Positions 49,223 to 58,074 of a stretch of 64,000 nucleotides of DNA are shown here, in pieces. The stretch comes from Hydrogenobaculum sp. Y04AAS1 (lineage in GTDB: Bacteria > Aquificota > Aquificia > Aquificales > Aquificaceae), in contig NC_011126.1 in NCBI RefSeq assembly GCF_000020785.1, positions 1,240,001 through 1,304,000 on the forward strand. Direction: 5' to 3'. The notes beneath the pieces are model-generated. The model searched no databases, had not been told where the DNA came from, and saw nothing but the letters and a program-made list of their open reading frames with translations. Each line of letters begins with the position of its first letter. Position 1 is the first letter of the stretch. A program made the position numbers and the translations under genes.

Positions 49223-49357
49223 TTATGTTTCATCCTCTTGCTCATCGTAATCTAAGACTTTATCGGATTCATCATTTGGATCGTAAACAAACATCCATAT
49301 AAAATACACCACTATACCAATAAGCGTTATCACGCCTACTATCTCAGAAATTCCCAT
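49223..49357 (-). CDS. 44-residue single-span membrane protein
   Basis: This short gene begins MGISEIVGVITLIGIVVYFI. One membrane helix (about 6-25) is followed by a very acidic tail (YDPNDESDKVLDYDEQEDET). It has a strong AAGGAGA ribosome site and a TTGACT-N17-TAATAT promoter, so it is very likely expressed. It resembles small oxidase or pump accessory subunits such as CcoQ only in size. It lies directly upstream of the proton-pump gene. Confidence 0.7.
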   Translation of the reverse strand: MGISEIVGVITLIGIVVYFIWMFVYDPNDESDKVLDYDEQEDET

Positions 49358-49377
49358 AAAAAATCTCCTTTGATATC

Positions 49378-49406
49378 ATATTATTGCGATTTATGAAAAA
49401 AGTCAA
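49378..49406 (-). promoter_or_regulatory. promoter of the small membrane protein gene
   Basis: Reverse strand TTGACT (49401-49406), 17-base spacer, TAATAT (49378-49383), followed by the ribosome site and ATG 49357. Confidence 0.65.
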
Positions 49407-49425
49407 TGATTTTATTTTAAAAGTT

Positions 49426-50100
49426 TTAAAATGGGAGAATTTTAGCTAAGAATCTAGCTAGCCATCCTGGTTGAGAGCCATTCACTAGATAACCATGACC
49501 TTGATATAAGATCTCTAAGTTTGCTATATCCTGGCTTGGGACGGTATCTGTGTTGTCTATGTCTTGAGGTCTTACGATGCCCCTTAGCGTAATTACCCTT
49601 TCTACGTTGTTTAGGTATATGATTTTATGACCCTCTATTAGAAGGTTGCCGTTTGGGTAAACTCTTTTTACATAAGCTGTAATAGTAGTAGTAAAAACCC
49701 CACTCTGGCTTTCTGTGCCTTGAGCTTTCTGCTGGTTGTTTGAGCTTGCTCCAACCCCTAAATTTCTAAGAGTGCTTGAAGGAAGTCCAAAAAACGATGA
49801 CACTGCATCGTTGAAGGTACTTGAACGTTGGGTTTGGTTTGATATACTTTCTACGGCGTTTACGCTTTCTGAAACAAGGATGTGTACTAAATCCCCGACC
49901 GCAAAAGCCCTTTGGTCGCTATAAAGATTAGCCATAGGACTATCTGGTACGTACAGGCTACCTTTCACATAGTTTAGGTTTTGAGATGGTGTTGAATAGG
50001 GTAAGTATTTTAGGTGATGAGGTGTTGAAGCACAACTATTTAGTAATAAACTAAGCATTGTAACGTTAAAAGCTAAAAAAACAAACTTTTTAAACTTCAT
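49426..50100 (-). CDS. flgH: flagellar L-ring protein precursor
   Basis: FlgH forms the outer-membrane ring of the flagellar basal body. A lipoprotein signal peptide with lipobox LLNSC ends at about residue 23. The conserved AVGDLVHILVSESVNA, GNLLIEGHKIIYLNNVERVITLRGIVRPQDI (in parts) and IANLEILYQGHG follow. The length is 224 residues. No flgI or flgG is adjacent. A TATAAT box lies 7 bases before its ATG, inside the end of the biotin carboxylase gene. Confidence 0.93.
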   Translation of the reverse strand: MKFKKFVFLAFNVTMLSLLLNSCASTPHHLKYLPYSTPSQNLNYVKGSLYVPDSPMANLYSDQRAFAVGDLVHILVSESVNAVESISNQTQRSSTFNDAVSSFFGLPSSTLRNLGVGASSNNQQKAQGTESQSGVFTTTITAYVKRVYPNGNLLIEGHKIIYLNNVERVITLRGIVRPQDIDNTDTVPSQDIANLEILYQGHGYLVNGSQPGWLARFLAKILPF

Positions 50101-50108
50101 TTTCCAAA

Positions 50109-51434
50109 TTATATCATGTTTTCTAAAAATCTTACATGATGCTCATTTTTTTTAAACTCTGTTGTGTCTAAAAGCTTTTTGTGAAGATCCAAATTTGATT
50201 TTAGAGATTTTCCTTCTATCTTTGCTTCGTTAATGGCTCTTTTCATACGATCTATAGCTTCTTCTTTGTTTTTGCCGTGAGCTATTATCTTGGCTAAAAG
50301 AGAGTCGTAATATTGAGGTATGGTATAGCCTTGGTAAAGATGAGTATCTACTCTTACCCCGAACCCACCGGGTAGTCTTAGTTTTTCAACAACACCCACA
50401 GAAGGCATGAAGGTTATAGGGTCTTCTGCATTTATTCTACATTCTATGGCAAATCCCTTTGGTTTTATAGAGCCTATGTCGAGATCGCCTTCATCCGCTA
50501 TTAAAAGCTGATAAGATACTATGTCAACACTTGTGGTCATTTCGGTTACAGGATGCTCTACTTGTATGCGAGCGTTCATTTCTATGAAATAAAATTGCCC
50601 TTCTGTGTAGAGAAACTCTACAGTACCAGCACCTATATAGTTTATAGCTTTTGCAAACCTTACGGCGTATTCGTAGAGCAGTTCTCTTTCAGAATCGGAT
50701 ATTGAAGCAGAAGGTGATTCTTCTATTATCTTTTGATGTCTTCTTTGTAAAGAACATTCTCTTTCTCCTAAGGTTATAACGTTTCTCCCATCAGATAGTA
50801 TTTGTACTTCTATGTGCTTTGGGTTTATAAGATACTTTTCTATATATATCCTTTCATCTCCAAAGGCATTTTTTGCTTCGCTCATGGCCGTTTGCATCAC
50901 CTCAAGGAGCTCTTTGTCGTCTCTTACTATCCTTATGCCTCTACCACCGCCACCGGCTGCCGCTTTTAACACAGCTGGATATCCTATTTTGTGAGCTATA
51001 TCCTTTGCTTCTAAAAAGCTTACTTCGCCGTCGCTTCCTGGCACTACCGGTACTCCGGCTTTTTTTGCTATTTCCTTTGCCTTTACCTTATCACCACTTA
51101 ACTCTATAACTTCTGAAGGTGGTCCCACAAACTTTATATTGCTAGCCTGAACTATTTCTGCAAATGTTGGATTTTCCGACAAAAAGCCGTATCCTGGATG
51201 TATGGCGTCTGCTTTTGTGACTTCTGCAGCCGCCATTATGGAAGGAATATTTAAATAACTATCCGATGCCTTTGGTGGACCTATACATATTGCTTCATCT
51301 GCCATCTCCACGTGTAAAGCATTTTTATCTGCTTCGGAGTAAATAGCCACCGTTTTTATGCCCATCTCTTTGGCGGTTCTTATGATTCTTACAGCAATTT
51401 CGCCTCTGTTTGCTATAAGTAGCTTTTTAATCAT
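50109..51434 (-). CDS. biotin carboxylase subunit (acetyl-CoA, pyruvate or 2-oxoglutarate carboxylase)
   Basis: The ATP-grasp biotin carboxylase has KKLLIANRGEIAVRIIRTAK, the glycine-rich loop AAAGGGGRGIRIV (about 160-172) and FIEMNARIQVEHPVTE with the catalytic region. The length is 441 residues from ATG 51434, which overlaps the DUF167 gene by 8 bases. It could be AccC, or the small subunit of a pyruvate or 2-oxoglutarate carboxylase. Hydrogenobacter uses the latter in the reductive TCA cycle. The neighbouring citryl-CoA lyase makes an rTCA role plausible. Confidence 0.85.
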   Translation of the reverse strand: MIKKLLIANRGEIAVRIIRTAKEMGIKTVAIYSEADKNALHVEMADEAICIGPPKASDSYLNIPSIMAAAEVTKADAIHPGYGFLSENPTFAEIVQASNIKFVGPPSEVIELSGDKVKAKEIAKKAGVPVVPGSDGEVSFLEAKDIAHKIGYPAVLKAAAGGGGRGIRIVRDDKELLEVMQTAMSEAKNAFGDERIYIEKYLINPKHIEVQILSDGRNVITLGERECSLQRRHQKIIEESPSASISDSERELLYEYAVRFAKAINYIGAGTVEFLYTEGQFYFIEMNARIQVEHPVTEMTTSVDIVSYQLLIADEGDLDIGSIKPKGFAIECRINAEDPITFMPSVGVVEKLRLPGGFGVRVDTHLYQGYTIPQYYDSLLAKIIAHGKNKEEAIDRMKRAINEAKIEGKSLKSNLDLHKKLLDTTEFKKNEHHVRFLENMI

Positions 51435-51648
51435 ATATTTCCACAAGCTTTTCTCTGGAGCTTTTTCCAGCTTTTATATTTATCTTAGATTTTGACACCT
51501 TTAGAAATTCCGATAGCACTTTGATGAGTTCTTCGTTGGCTTTACCATTTACCGGCGGAGATTTTATACTTATTTTTAAACTTTTATCTTCTAATTGCTC
51601 CACCGAAACGGTTTTTGCGTTTGGTTTTACTTTTACCCTTAAAATCAT
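51427..51648 (-). CDS. DUF167 (YggU) family protein
   Basis: This 73-residue protein matches the DUF167 pattern VKVKPNAK, SPPVNGKANEELIKVL and IKAGKSSREKLVEI. It is a small conserved alpha/beta protein with no established role. It overlaps the citryl-CoA lyase gene by 1 base and the carboxylase gene by 8. Confidence 0.85.
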   Translation of the reverse strand: MILRVKVKPNAKTVSVEQLEDKSLKISIKSPPVNGKANEELIKVLSEFLKVSKSKINIKAGKSSREKLVEIYD

Positions 51649-52421
51649 TAAAACTTTTTAAACTCTTGAGGTAGCTCTCTTGGTTCTATCCCGGTGTATT
51701 CAGTTTCTTCTTCTTCGTTTAATCTTTTGCTAAAGGGCTTTTCTTTGGTAAGTTCTTCGTATACATGAGCCACAAGCCCAGGAACCCTTCCTATTATAAA
51801 AAATCCTTTTCCAAGCCTCCAATCAAACCCCATTTCCGATGTAACGGCAGCTATGGCACCGTCTACGTTTAGCACAAGCTTTTTACCTTTTTGCTTAAAT
51901 ATTTCTTCTTCTACTTTTTCGGCAAAAGCACAATATCTATCGTAAAAGCCCAAAGATTTAGCTATATCCATCAACCTCTTTGTTCTTGGATCGAATTCTT
52001 TATAGTATTTGTGTCCAAAACCAGGTATTGGTTTTTTATTTTCAAGATATTCTTTTACAAGCTTTTCTATATTTTTGTCTATGTTGTCTTGCATAAACTT
52101 CATTGCATCTTCCAAAGCCCCACCGTGAGCAGAACCAAATGTAGCAACACCAGCAGCTACACCTACGTTTAGCGTATTCCCCCCAGAAGCTACAGCCCTT
52201 GCAGCTATTACAGAAGGCGGAGCTATACCGTGGTCTATCACAGATACAAAGATAGCATCCATCATTTTAGCTTCTTTTTCAGACGGCAACTCACCCTTTA
52301 ATATGAGGTATATCGCTTGCGAAAAGCTAAGGTTACCTACCAAGTCCAATAGCTTGTAACCTCTTATATAGGTATCTTCGCCTTTGTGAAGAGTGATACC
52401 GGTGCGCCATTTCTTTTCCAT
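51648..52421 (-). CDS. ccl: citryl-CoA lyase (reductive TCA cycle)
   Basis: This 257-residue citrate-synthase-fold protein lacks the N-terminal domain of citrate synthase. Motifs include TFGSAHGGALEDAMKFM, GFGHKYYKEFDPRTKRL with the catalytic His region, and VDGAIAAVTSEMGFDWRLGKG. Length and pattern match the citryl-CoA lyase of Hydrogenobacter, which cleaves citryl-CoA to acetyl-CoA and oxaloacetate after citryl-CoA synthetase. This two-step citrate cleavage is characteristic of Aquificaceae. The synthetase genes are not in the window. Confidence 0.86.
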   Translation of the reverse strand: MEKKWRTGITLHKGEDTYIRGYKLLDLVGNLSFSQAIYLILKGELPSEKEAKMMDAIFVSVIDHGIAPPSVIAARAVASGGNTLNVGVAAGVATFGSAHGGALEDAMKFMQDNIDKNIEKLVKEYLENKKPIPGFGHKYYKEFDPRTKRLMDIAKSLGFYDRYCAFAEKVEEEIFKQKGKKLVLNVDGAIAAVTSEMGFDWRLGKGFFIIGRVPGLVAHVYEELTKEKPFSKRLNEEEETEYTGIEPRELPQEFKKF

Positions 52422-52430
52422 CTAAACCTC

Positions 52431-53246
52431 CTAAAAATGAACATCGCAGGTTTGTTCATATTCTATCAGCTCTTTTATATGAGCATTTTCTCCGCAAAGT
52501 GGACAAGATTTATCTTTTCTTAAATTGACTTTCCTAAAATCCATAGACAAAGCATCCATTATAAGCAGTTTACCTATAAGGGGCTCTCCACATCCTATTA
52601 CAAGTTTTAAAGCTTCTGTGGCTTGTATTGCACCCATTATACCACCGATAGAACCAAGAATACCGGCTTCTTGGCAAGTGGGTACCAATCCTTGAGGCGG
52701 TGGTTCCGGGAACAAACATCTATAGCAAGGAGAGTTCTCTTTGTCCTCGTAATTAAATACGGTTATCTGGCCTTCGAATCTAAGCATTGCGGCGGATACA
52801 AGCTTTTTACCTAAGAAATAGCAAGCGTCGTTTATTAAAAACCTCGTGGGAAAGTTGTCGGTGCCATCTAGTATTATATCGTAATCTTTTATAATATCCA
52901 TTACGTTGTCTTTGTTTATCATCGTGTTGTAAGTGATAACGTTTACATCTTTGTTCAGAGCTTTTACCGTCATAGCGGCAGATTCAACCTTAGACATTCC
53001 TACTCTATCTTCTGTATGAATAATTTGCCTTTGGAGATTTGAATAGTCTACTTTATCAAAATCTACAATACCAAGCGTGCCAACCCCAGCAGCTGTTAAG
53101 TAATATATGGCTGGTGATCCAAGTCCACCTGCACCTATCACTAAAATTTTGGCTTGGCTTATCTTTTTTTGTCCAGCACCGCCTACTTCTGGTAATATTA
53201 TATGTCTTGCATATCTTTTAATTTGCTCCTCAGTGAAATCAAACAT
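52431..53246 (-). CDS. ThiF/MoeB-type adenylyltransferase (E1-like)
   Basis: This 271-residue protein adenylates the C-terminus of a ubiquitin-like sulfur carrier (MoaD or ThiS). The nucleotide motif VIGAGGLGSPAIYYL lies at about 36-50. NLQRQ supplies the Arg of the active site, and GTDNFPTRFLINDAC follows. CYRC and CPLCGE form the zinc site, and TCQEAGILG holds the conserved Cys. It could serve molybdopterin or thiamine synthesis, or both. It is separated from the lyase by 9 bases. Confidence 0.86.
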   Translation of the reverse strand: MFDFTEEQIKRYARHIILPEVGGAGQKKISQAKILVIGAGGLGSPAIYYLTAAGVGTLGIVDFDKVDYSNLQRQIIHTEDRVGMSKVESAAMTVKALNKDVNVITYNTMINKDNVMDIIKDYDIILDGTDNFPTRFLINDACYFLGKKLVSAAMLRFEGQITVFNYEDKENSPCYRCLFPEPPPQGLVPTCQEAGILGSIGGIMGAIQATEALKLVIGCGEPLIGKLLIMDALSMDFRKVNLRKDKSCPLCGENAHIKELIEYEQTCDVHF

Positions 53247-53259
53247 GCTTAAAACCCCT

Positions 53260-54711
53260 TCAACGCCTTGATCTTTCTATGGTGATATCAAGGCTGTTGT
53301 TGTGCCTTTTTATATCTGTTACATATAGATCTTCTTTTTCTGGCACAAGCACAACAACAACGGTATCTTTACCATTTTGAACTATTAACTTGCCAAGAGC
53401 TTCGTTTCCAAAGTATACAGGTTTTACAGTCCTGGTTATTGGATGTTTTATCCTTCTTGTGAAAAACACATCTATTATACCTATTCTCCTTCCGTCCACA
53501 AACTTAGTGTGGTAATCATATTTTCTGATAGATCCATAAGCTTTCGGAAACTCTAAAGAAGCTACTTCTTTATAAATATTTTTTTGTGGTTTTGTCAGTT
53601 CTTTCTTCTTAGGCTTTGGTATGTTTGTGGGTTGTAGCTTTGTAACTTCTTTTTGGATGGTTTGTGCTGGTTTTCTGGGTGTCATACCCTTTATGTATGC
53701 AGATATTGTTATTGGCTCCGATTTCGTATATATAAGGCTTACCTTTGCTGTGCCGTTTATGAAATCCTCTGGAGGTATTACGTCTGGAATAAGCTTGCCA
53801 CTGCCACTTGCCACAAGGTGAACAGTTTTACCCACTATGTTGTAATTTCTTATAACGTGATCATCTTGATCGTAGGCCGTAACGTATACTTCAAAGGGCT
53901 CACCGGCGGATATGGTACTTTCTGGAATCTCTACTCTGAACTTAGACGGTTTTGGTGGATATAAATCTACGTAATAATCTTGGCTTGATATTTTACGGTT
54001 GTTTACTTCGTAAGCGTCTATAGCTACTTTGGAAGGCGTATCGTATCTCAATACCACATCAGCTATACCGTTTTTAAACTTATAAGCATGAACCGTGTAA
54101 GGAAGCGTGCCGTTTGGTGTTTTAAGCTCTATTACAACGTCAGAGCCTATAGAAGCATAATTTCTAACGACATTTCCATAATTGTCTAAAGCGATAATCT
54201 TAGCTGCAAAGTCCCTACCAGCTTCTACTGTAGAAGGCGCTTCTATGGCGAACTTATAGACAGGACCATTGACTACTTTTATGCTAATTACAGGCATCAT
54301 ACTACCGGTGGCTTCGTTTTTTATAAGGATTGGATAAGAGCCTTCCAATATTGATAAAGTAGCCACCCCTGCTTTATTGTCTTCTATGGTTATACTAAAA
54401 GAACCATCTTTAAAGCTTTTTGAAGAAAAAAGCGCTGGATCTACAGATAACTCACCGGTGCTTCTTACAAGAAACTTCTTATCGTAATAAGAGAAATCTT
54501 TTATAAAATTTCCATAAGCATCCATTGGTCTTAAAATAAAGGTTACTTTTTGTCCAGCGGTGATGTAAGTTGGTATATAAGCATCAAAGTAAGAAAAATT
54601 ACCAGGTTTTACGTAAACTTGCTCTGCTCTTGATAAACCTACACCTACTAATACACTCATAAATATTAAAAATAGATACACCTTGGTAGTTTGTATATAA
54701 CTTTTCATCAT
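53260..54711 (-). CDS. exported protein with Ig-like repeats and AMIN-like C-terminus
   Basis: From ATG 54711 (483 residues, ribosome site AGGAGGTG) the protein has a signal peptide (VYLFLIFMSVLVGVGLSRA). At least three beta-sandwich repeats follow, each with an A-x-D-x-(Y/D)-G-N/H-x3-N/DY motif: MDAYGNFIKDF, ALDNYGNVVRNY and AYDQDDHVIRNY. A Lys/Pro-rich linker (about 355-390) leads to a 95-residue AMIN-like domain ending NSLDITIERSRR. It probably acts in the periplasm or at the cell wall. No family name is certain. Confidence 0.62.
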   Translation of the reverse strand: MMKSYIQTTKVYLFLIFMSVLVGVGLSRAEQVYVKPGNFSYFDAYIPTYITAGQKVTFILRPMDAYGNFIKDFSYYDKKFLVRSTGELSVDPALFSSKSFKDGSFSITIEDNKAGVATLSILEGSYPILIKNEATGSMMPVISIKVVNGPVYKFAIEAPSTVEAGRDFAAKIIALDNYGNVVRNYASIGSDVVIELKTPNGTLPYTVHAYKFKNGIADVVLRYDTPSKVAIDAYEVNNRKISSQDYYVDLYPPKPSKFRVEIPESTISAGEPFEVYVTAYDQDDHVIRNYNIVGKTVHLVASGSGKLIPDVIPPEDFINGTAKVSLIYTKSEPITISAYIKGMTPRKPAQTIQKEVTKLQPTNIPKPKKKELTKPQKNIYKEVASLEFPKAYGSIRKYDYHTKFVDGRRIGIIDVFFTRRIKHPITRTVKPVYFGNEALGKLIVQNGKDTVVVVLVPEKEDLYVTDIKRHNNSLDITIERSRR

Positions 54712-54779
54712 AGCACCTCCTATTAAAATATTATATAACATTTTTTTCATAAAAATAGAAATTTTATGTCAAACTCATG

Positions 54780-54785
54780 TAAAAT
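54780..54785 (+). promoter_or_regulatory. -10 box of the DegT aminotransferase gene, predicted leaderless
   Basis: TAAAAT, 6 bases before ATG 54792. No Shine-Dalgarno. Confidence 0.4.
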
Positions 54786-54791
54786 ATTAGA

Positions 54792-55826
54792 ATGATAAAG
54801 ATAATTGAGCCAAGGTTTACGGAAGAAGATGCAAAAGTCTTATCAGACATAGTGCTATCTGGTCATATCACCAGAGGTCCTTGGACTAAGAAATTTTCTG
54901 AAGCTTTTGCACGGTTTTTAGGCGTAGAAAAAGTTTATACGGTTTGCTCTGGCACCGCCGCTTTATATGTGATATTAAAAGCCTTAAGCGTTGAAGGTAA
55001 ACATGTTATAGTCCCAGCTCTTAGCTTTATGGCTACGATAGATACAGTACTTTTGGCGGGTGGTATACCGGTGGTGGTGGATGTGGATGAGTATTACACC
55101 ATGGATCCAAATCAATTAGAAGATGCTATAAAAAAATACAACCCAGTTTGTATAATACCGGTGCATCTTTATGGTGGTATGGCTGATATGGATTCAATTA
55201 TGTCGCTTGCAAATAAATACAACATATATGTACTAGAAGATGCAGCCCAAGCTCACGGTGCATCGTTTGAAGGTAAGATGGCTGGTGCTATAGGACATGT
55301 GGGAGCTTTTAGTTTTTACGCTTCTAAGAATATTCCAATGGGAGAAGGCGGTGCTATATCAGTTTCCGATGAATATATATCAAAAGCCATAAACTCCTTG
55401 ATAGATTTTGGAGATTCACCGGCTTTAAACTTAAGAATTACAGAGTTTCAGGCTGCCTTAGGGTTTTTAGGACTTCAAAGGATAAAAGAGCAGAACGATA
55501 AGCGTATAAAAAACGCAGAGTTTTACAACGCACATATCAGCGATGAAATCATAAAACCAAAAAAAAGACCAAACTCTTTCCACGTTTATCATCTTTATAC
55601 GTTAAGGCATAAAAATAGGGACCATATAATAGAATCTCTTAAAAAAGAGGATATAGACGCAAGGGTATATTACACTTATACGCTGGCTGGTCTTAGAAAT
55701 GCTTTGCATCTGCCACTTGATAATGCTAACAGATATATAAACGAGCTTTTTAGTATACCGGTGCACCCTTACCTTTCTCAGGAGGATTTAGAAAAAATAG
55801 TTTATATTATAAACAAAAGCCTATGA
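54792..55826 (+). CDS. DegT/DnrJ/EryC1/StrS-family PLP aminotransferase
   Basis: This sugar aminotransferase has CSGTAALYVILKAL (phosphate site), EDAAQAHGASF (PLP aspartate) and SFYASKNIPMGEGGAI with the Schiff-base lysine. It is 344 residues long. It transfers an amino group to a nucleotide-sugar keto group. It leads an operon with hisH, a YaaA-like protein, a polyprenyl-phosphate glycosyltransferase and a UPF0104 protein, which hints at decoration of a surface lipid or polysaccharide with an amino sugar. Confidence 0.87.
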   Translation: MIKIIEPRFTEEDAKVLSDIVLSGHITRGPWTKKFSEAFARFLGVEKVYTVCSGTAALYVILKALSVEGKHVIVPALSFMATIDTVLLAGGIPVVVDVDEYYTMDPNQLEDAIKKYNPVCIIPVHLYGGMADMDSIMSLANKYNIYVLEDAAQAHGASFEGKMAGAIGHVGAFSFYASKNIPMGEGGAISVSDEYISKAINSLIDFGDSPALNLRITEFQAALGFLGLQRIKEQNDKRIKNAEFYNAHISDEIIKPKKRPNSFHVYHLYTLRHKNRDHIIESLKKEDIDARVYYTYTLAGLRNALHLPLDNANRYINELFSIPVHPYLSQEDLEKIVYIINKSL

Positions 55827-56431
55827 TAGGTATAATAGATTACGGTATGGGCAATTTGGGAAGCGTGTTTAAGGCTTTTGATAAAGTGGGTTTAAACCCT
55901 AAGATAATAAACACCAAAGACCAAATAAAAACTTCTGATGCTCTTTGCCTTCCGGGTGTTGGAGCTTTTAAAGATGCAATGGATAATTTGAATAGTGCTG
56001 GTCTTGTTGAAAGTGTTGTGGGTTTTATAAAATCTGGTAAACCCTTTATAGGTATTTGTCTTGGATACCAGCTGTTGTTTGAAAAGAGCTATGAGTTTGG
56101 TGAACATAAAGGACTTTCTATTTTTAAAGGAGATGTGAGATTATTTCCCGTTGGTGTTAAAATACCTCATGTAGGATGGAACCAGCTTTGGGTAAATAAA
56201 AAAGATGGTATTTTTAAAGGTGTAGAAAACGGGGCTTTTGTATACTTTGTGCATTCATATTATGTAAATCCTCAGGATAAAGGAATAATCTCTACCTACA
56301 CCGATTATAGCGTTGATTTTGCATCTTCTATAGAATACGAGAATGTAGTGGGTTTGCAGTTTCATCCAGAAAAAAGCCAAGAAGTAGGCCTTAAAATACT
56401 TTCTAATTTTAAAGAAAAATACAGGCTATGA
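55823..56431 (+). CDS. hisH: imidazole glycerol phosphate synthase, glutaminase subunit
   Basis: HisH releases ammonia from glutamine for HisF in histidine synthesis. The opening MIGIIDYGMGNLGSVFKAF and PGVGAFKDAM are typical, the nucleophile lies in GICLGYQLLF, and LQFHPEKSQ holds the His/Glu pair. The length is 202 residues. No hisF is adjacent. HisH homologues also serve sugar amidation in LPS clusters, but the sequence looks like standard HisH. Confidence 0.9.
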   Translation: MIGIIDYGMGNLGSVFKAFDKVGLNPKIINTKDQIKTSDALCLPGVGAFKDAMDNLNSAGLVESVVGFIKSGKPFIGICLGYQLLFEKSYEFGEHKGLSIFKGDVRLFPVGVKIPHVGWNQLWVNKKDGIFKGVENGAFVYFVHSYYVNPQDKGIISTYTDYSVDFASSIEYENVVGLQFHPEKSQEVGLKILSNFKEKYRL

Positions 56432-56443
56432 GGTGAGAAAGCT

Positions 56444-57118
56444 ATGAGAGTGCTTTATCTTACAAGATGTGCCAACAAGTTTAGCGCTTATTCTGATTTG
56501 GATTGTAAACAAAATTTGTTTGTCGATGGAAAATTTTCTTTTTTACAAGGAAAAAGAAACAAAGCCTTTAAGCTTTTAAAAGCTAAAAAACCAAAAGAAG
56601 GAGGGCCTCTTTGGAGAATATACAAAGACAAGTTTTGGGAAGGGCTTCATATGCACGTCATGCCAAAAGCCGTAAAAGAGAGAATTTTTGAAAGGACGAT
56701 AGTATTACATCCTATAATGGGTATGCTATCACCAGAGGACAAGGTTTGCAAATGGGATGTTTCTTGTCAGTATAAGTCTATGGCTTTTTGGAAAGAAGAT
56801 ATACAGAGATATATACTTAACGATGATTTTATTGTGTTTAACTTTCTGCCAAGCGCTTTTGATAGGCTTTTACCAAAAGAAACAAAGGTAGTAAACTTTA
56901 AATACATAATAAAAGATAAACCCATGAAAGATAGTTCTTTGATAAAAGCTTACACGATGAGATATGTAGTTGAAAAAGACGTAAACAGCATAGAAGAGCT
57001 TAAAAAGATAAACTTTTTAGATTTTGTGGTAAGCGATATACAAGAAGAGGGTAACGCTATAACGGTTTATATGCATTCTGAGGGAAAATACTCTGTTAAA
57101 AAAGCGGGCATCATATGA
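56444..57118 (+). CDS. YaaA/DUF328-like protein, divergent
   Basis: This 224-residue protein has two segments that resemble YaaA. VLHPIMGMLSPEDKVCKWDVS corresponds to the LYGLLRPLD region (given in part), and KAYTMRYVVEKDVNSIEELKK corresponds to the C-terminal RYIIE region (given in part). YaaA proteins limit peroxide damage and bind DNA. It has a GAGGTGAG ribosome site and overlaps the glycosyltransferase gene by 4 bases. The assignment is moderate. Confidence 0.58.
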   Translation: MRVLYLTRCANKFSAYSDLDCKQNLFVDGKFSFLQGKRNKAFKLLKAKKPKEGGPLWRIYKDKFWEGLHMHVMPKAVKERIFERTIVLHPIMGMLSPEDKVCKWDVSCQYKSMAFWKEDIQRYILNDDFIVFNFLPSAFDRLLPKETKVVNFKYIIKDKPMKDSSLIKAYTMRYVVEKDVNSIEELKKINFLDFVVSDIQEEGNAITVYMHSEGKYSVKKAGII

Positions 57119-58074
57119 AAATTTCTATAGTGATACCAATTTACAACGAGGAAGAAAGCGTAGGAACGCTTTACGAAAAAATCGTAAACACTATGAAGAA
57201 GCTTCCCTACGATTATGAAATAATAGCGGTAGATGATGGAAGTACGGACAACACCTTTAACAAGTTAAAGGAAATAGCCTCAAAAGATGAGCGTTTAAAG
57301 GTAATAAGCTTTAAAAGAAATTATGGACAAACGGCAGCCATGTTTGCTGGTTTTCAGCACGCTTCTGGAGACGTAGTCATCACTATAGATGCAGATCTTC
57401 AAAATGACCCGGCTGATATACCGCTTTTACTTGAAAAAATGAACGAAGGTTACGATGTGGTAAGCGGTTGGCGTAAAGACAGAAAAGACCCGTTTTTTTC
57501 AAGGACATTGCCTTCTAAAATTGCCAATTACATAATCTCTAACGCTACAGGTGTTTATCTTCATGATTACGGATGCTCTTTAAAAGCTTACAAAAAAGAT
57601 ATTGCTAAAAACTTTAGACTATACGGAGATATGCATAGATTTTTACCGGCTTTAGCCAAAGGCTTAGGGGCCAAGATAACAGAAGTACCTGTGAGTCATC
57701 ATCCAAGGGTTTATGGTAAATCAAAATACGGTATAGGGCGCACGGTAAGGGTTGTGCTTGACATATTTTTGGTAAAGTTTTTAAATGAGTATATAAACAA
57801 GCCCCTTTATGCTTTTGGGGGCATAGGTTTCGTACTTTTTAGCCTTGGATTTTTATCTGGGCTTTATCTAACCTACGATAAACTTATAAACCATCAAGAG
57901 ATAGGTCAAAGACCTCTTTTGTTTTTGACAGTCCTTCTAATAATATCTGGTCTTCAGTTTATATCTACTGGCATCATAGCAGAAGTTATTATAAGAACCT
58001 ATTACGAATCTCAAGATATAAAACCCTATAGGATAAAGGATGCAATAAATATAGAACCAATAGATGAAAATTAA
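57115..58074 (+). CDS. GT2 polyprenyl-phosphate glycosyltransferase with two C-terminal membrane helices
   Basis: The catalytic domain has VIPIYNEEESVGTLYE, AVDDGSTDNT and the DxD region TIDADLQNDP. SGWRKDRKDP and HDYGCSLKAYKKD also match the DPM1/ArnC/GtrB group. Two membrane helices lie at about 232-253 and 270-293. Such enzymes transfer a sugar from a nucleotide to undecaprenyl phosphate. The length is 319 residues. The UPF0104 gene overlaps it by 11 bases and may encode the flippase. Confidence 0.87.
   Translation: MKISIVIPIYNEEESVGTLYEKIVNTMKKLPYDYEIIAVDDGSTDNTFNKLKEIASKDERLKVISFKRNYGQTAAMFAGFQHASGDVVITIDADLQNDPADIPLLLEKMNEGYDVVSGWRKDRKDPFFSRTLPSKIANYIISNATGVYLHDYGCSLKAYKKDIAKNFRLYGDMHRFLPALAKGLGAKITEVPVSHHPRVYGKSKYGIGRTVRVVLDIFLVKFLNEYINKPLYAFGGIGFVLFSLGFLSGLYLTYDKLINHQEIGQRPLLFLTVLLIISGLQFISTGIIAEVIIRTYYESQDIKPYRIKDAINIEPIDEN

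Noticed and set aside
55823-56431. HisH as an LPS amidotransferase subunit (WbpG-type system)
   Set aside because: The sequence looks like ordinary HisH, and no WbpG-like partner is present; only the gene order hints at a surface role.
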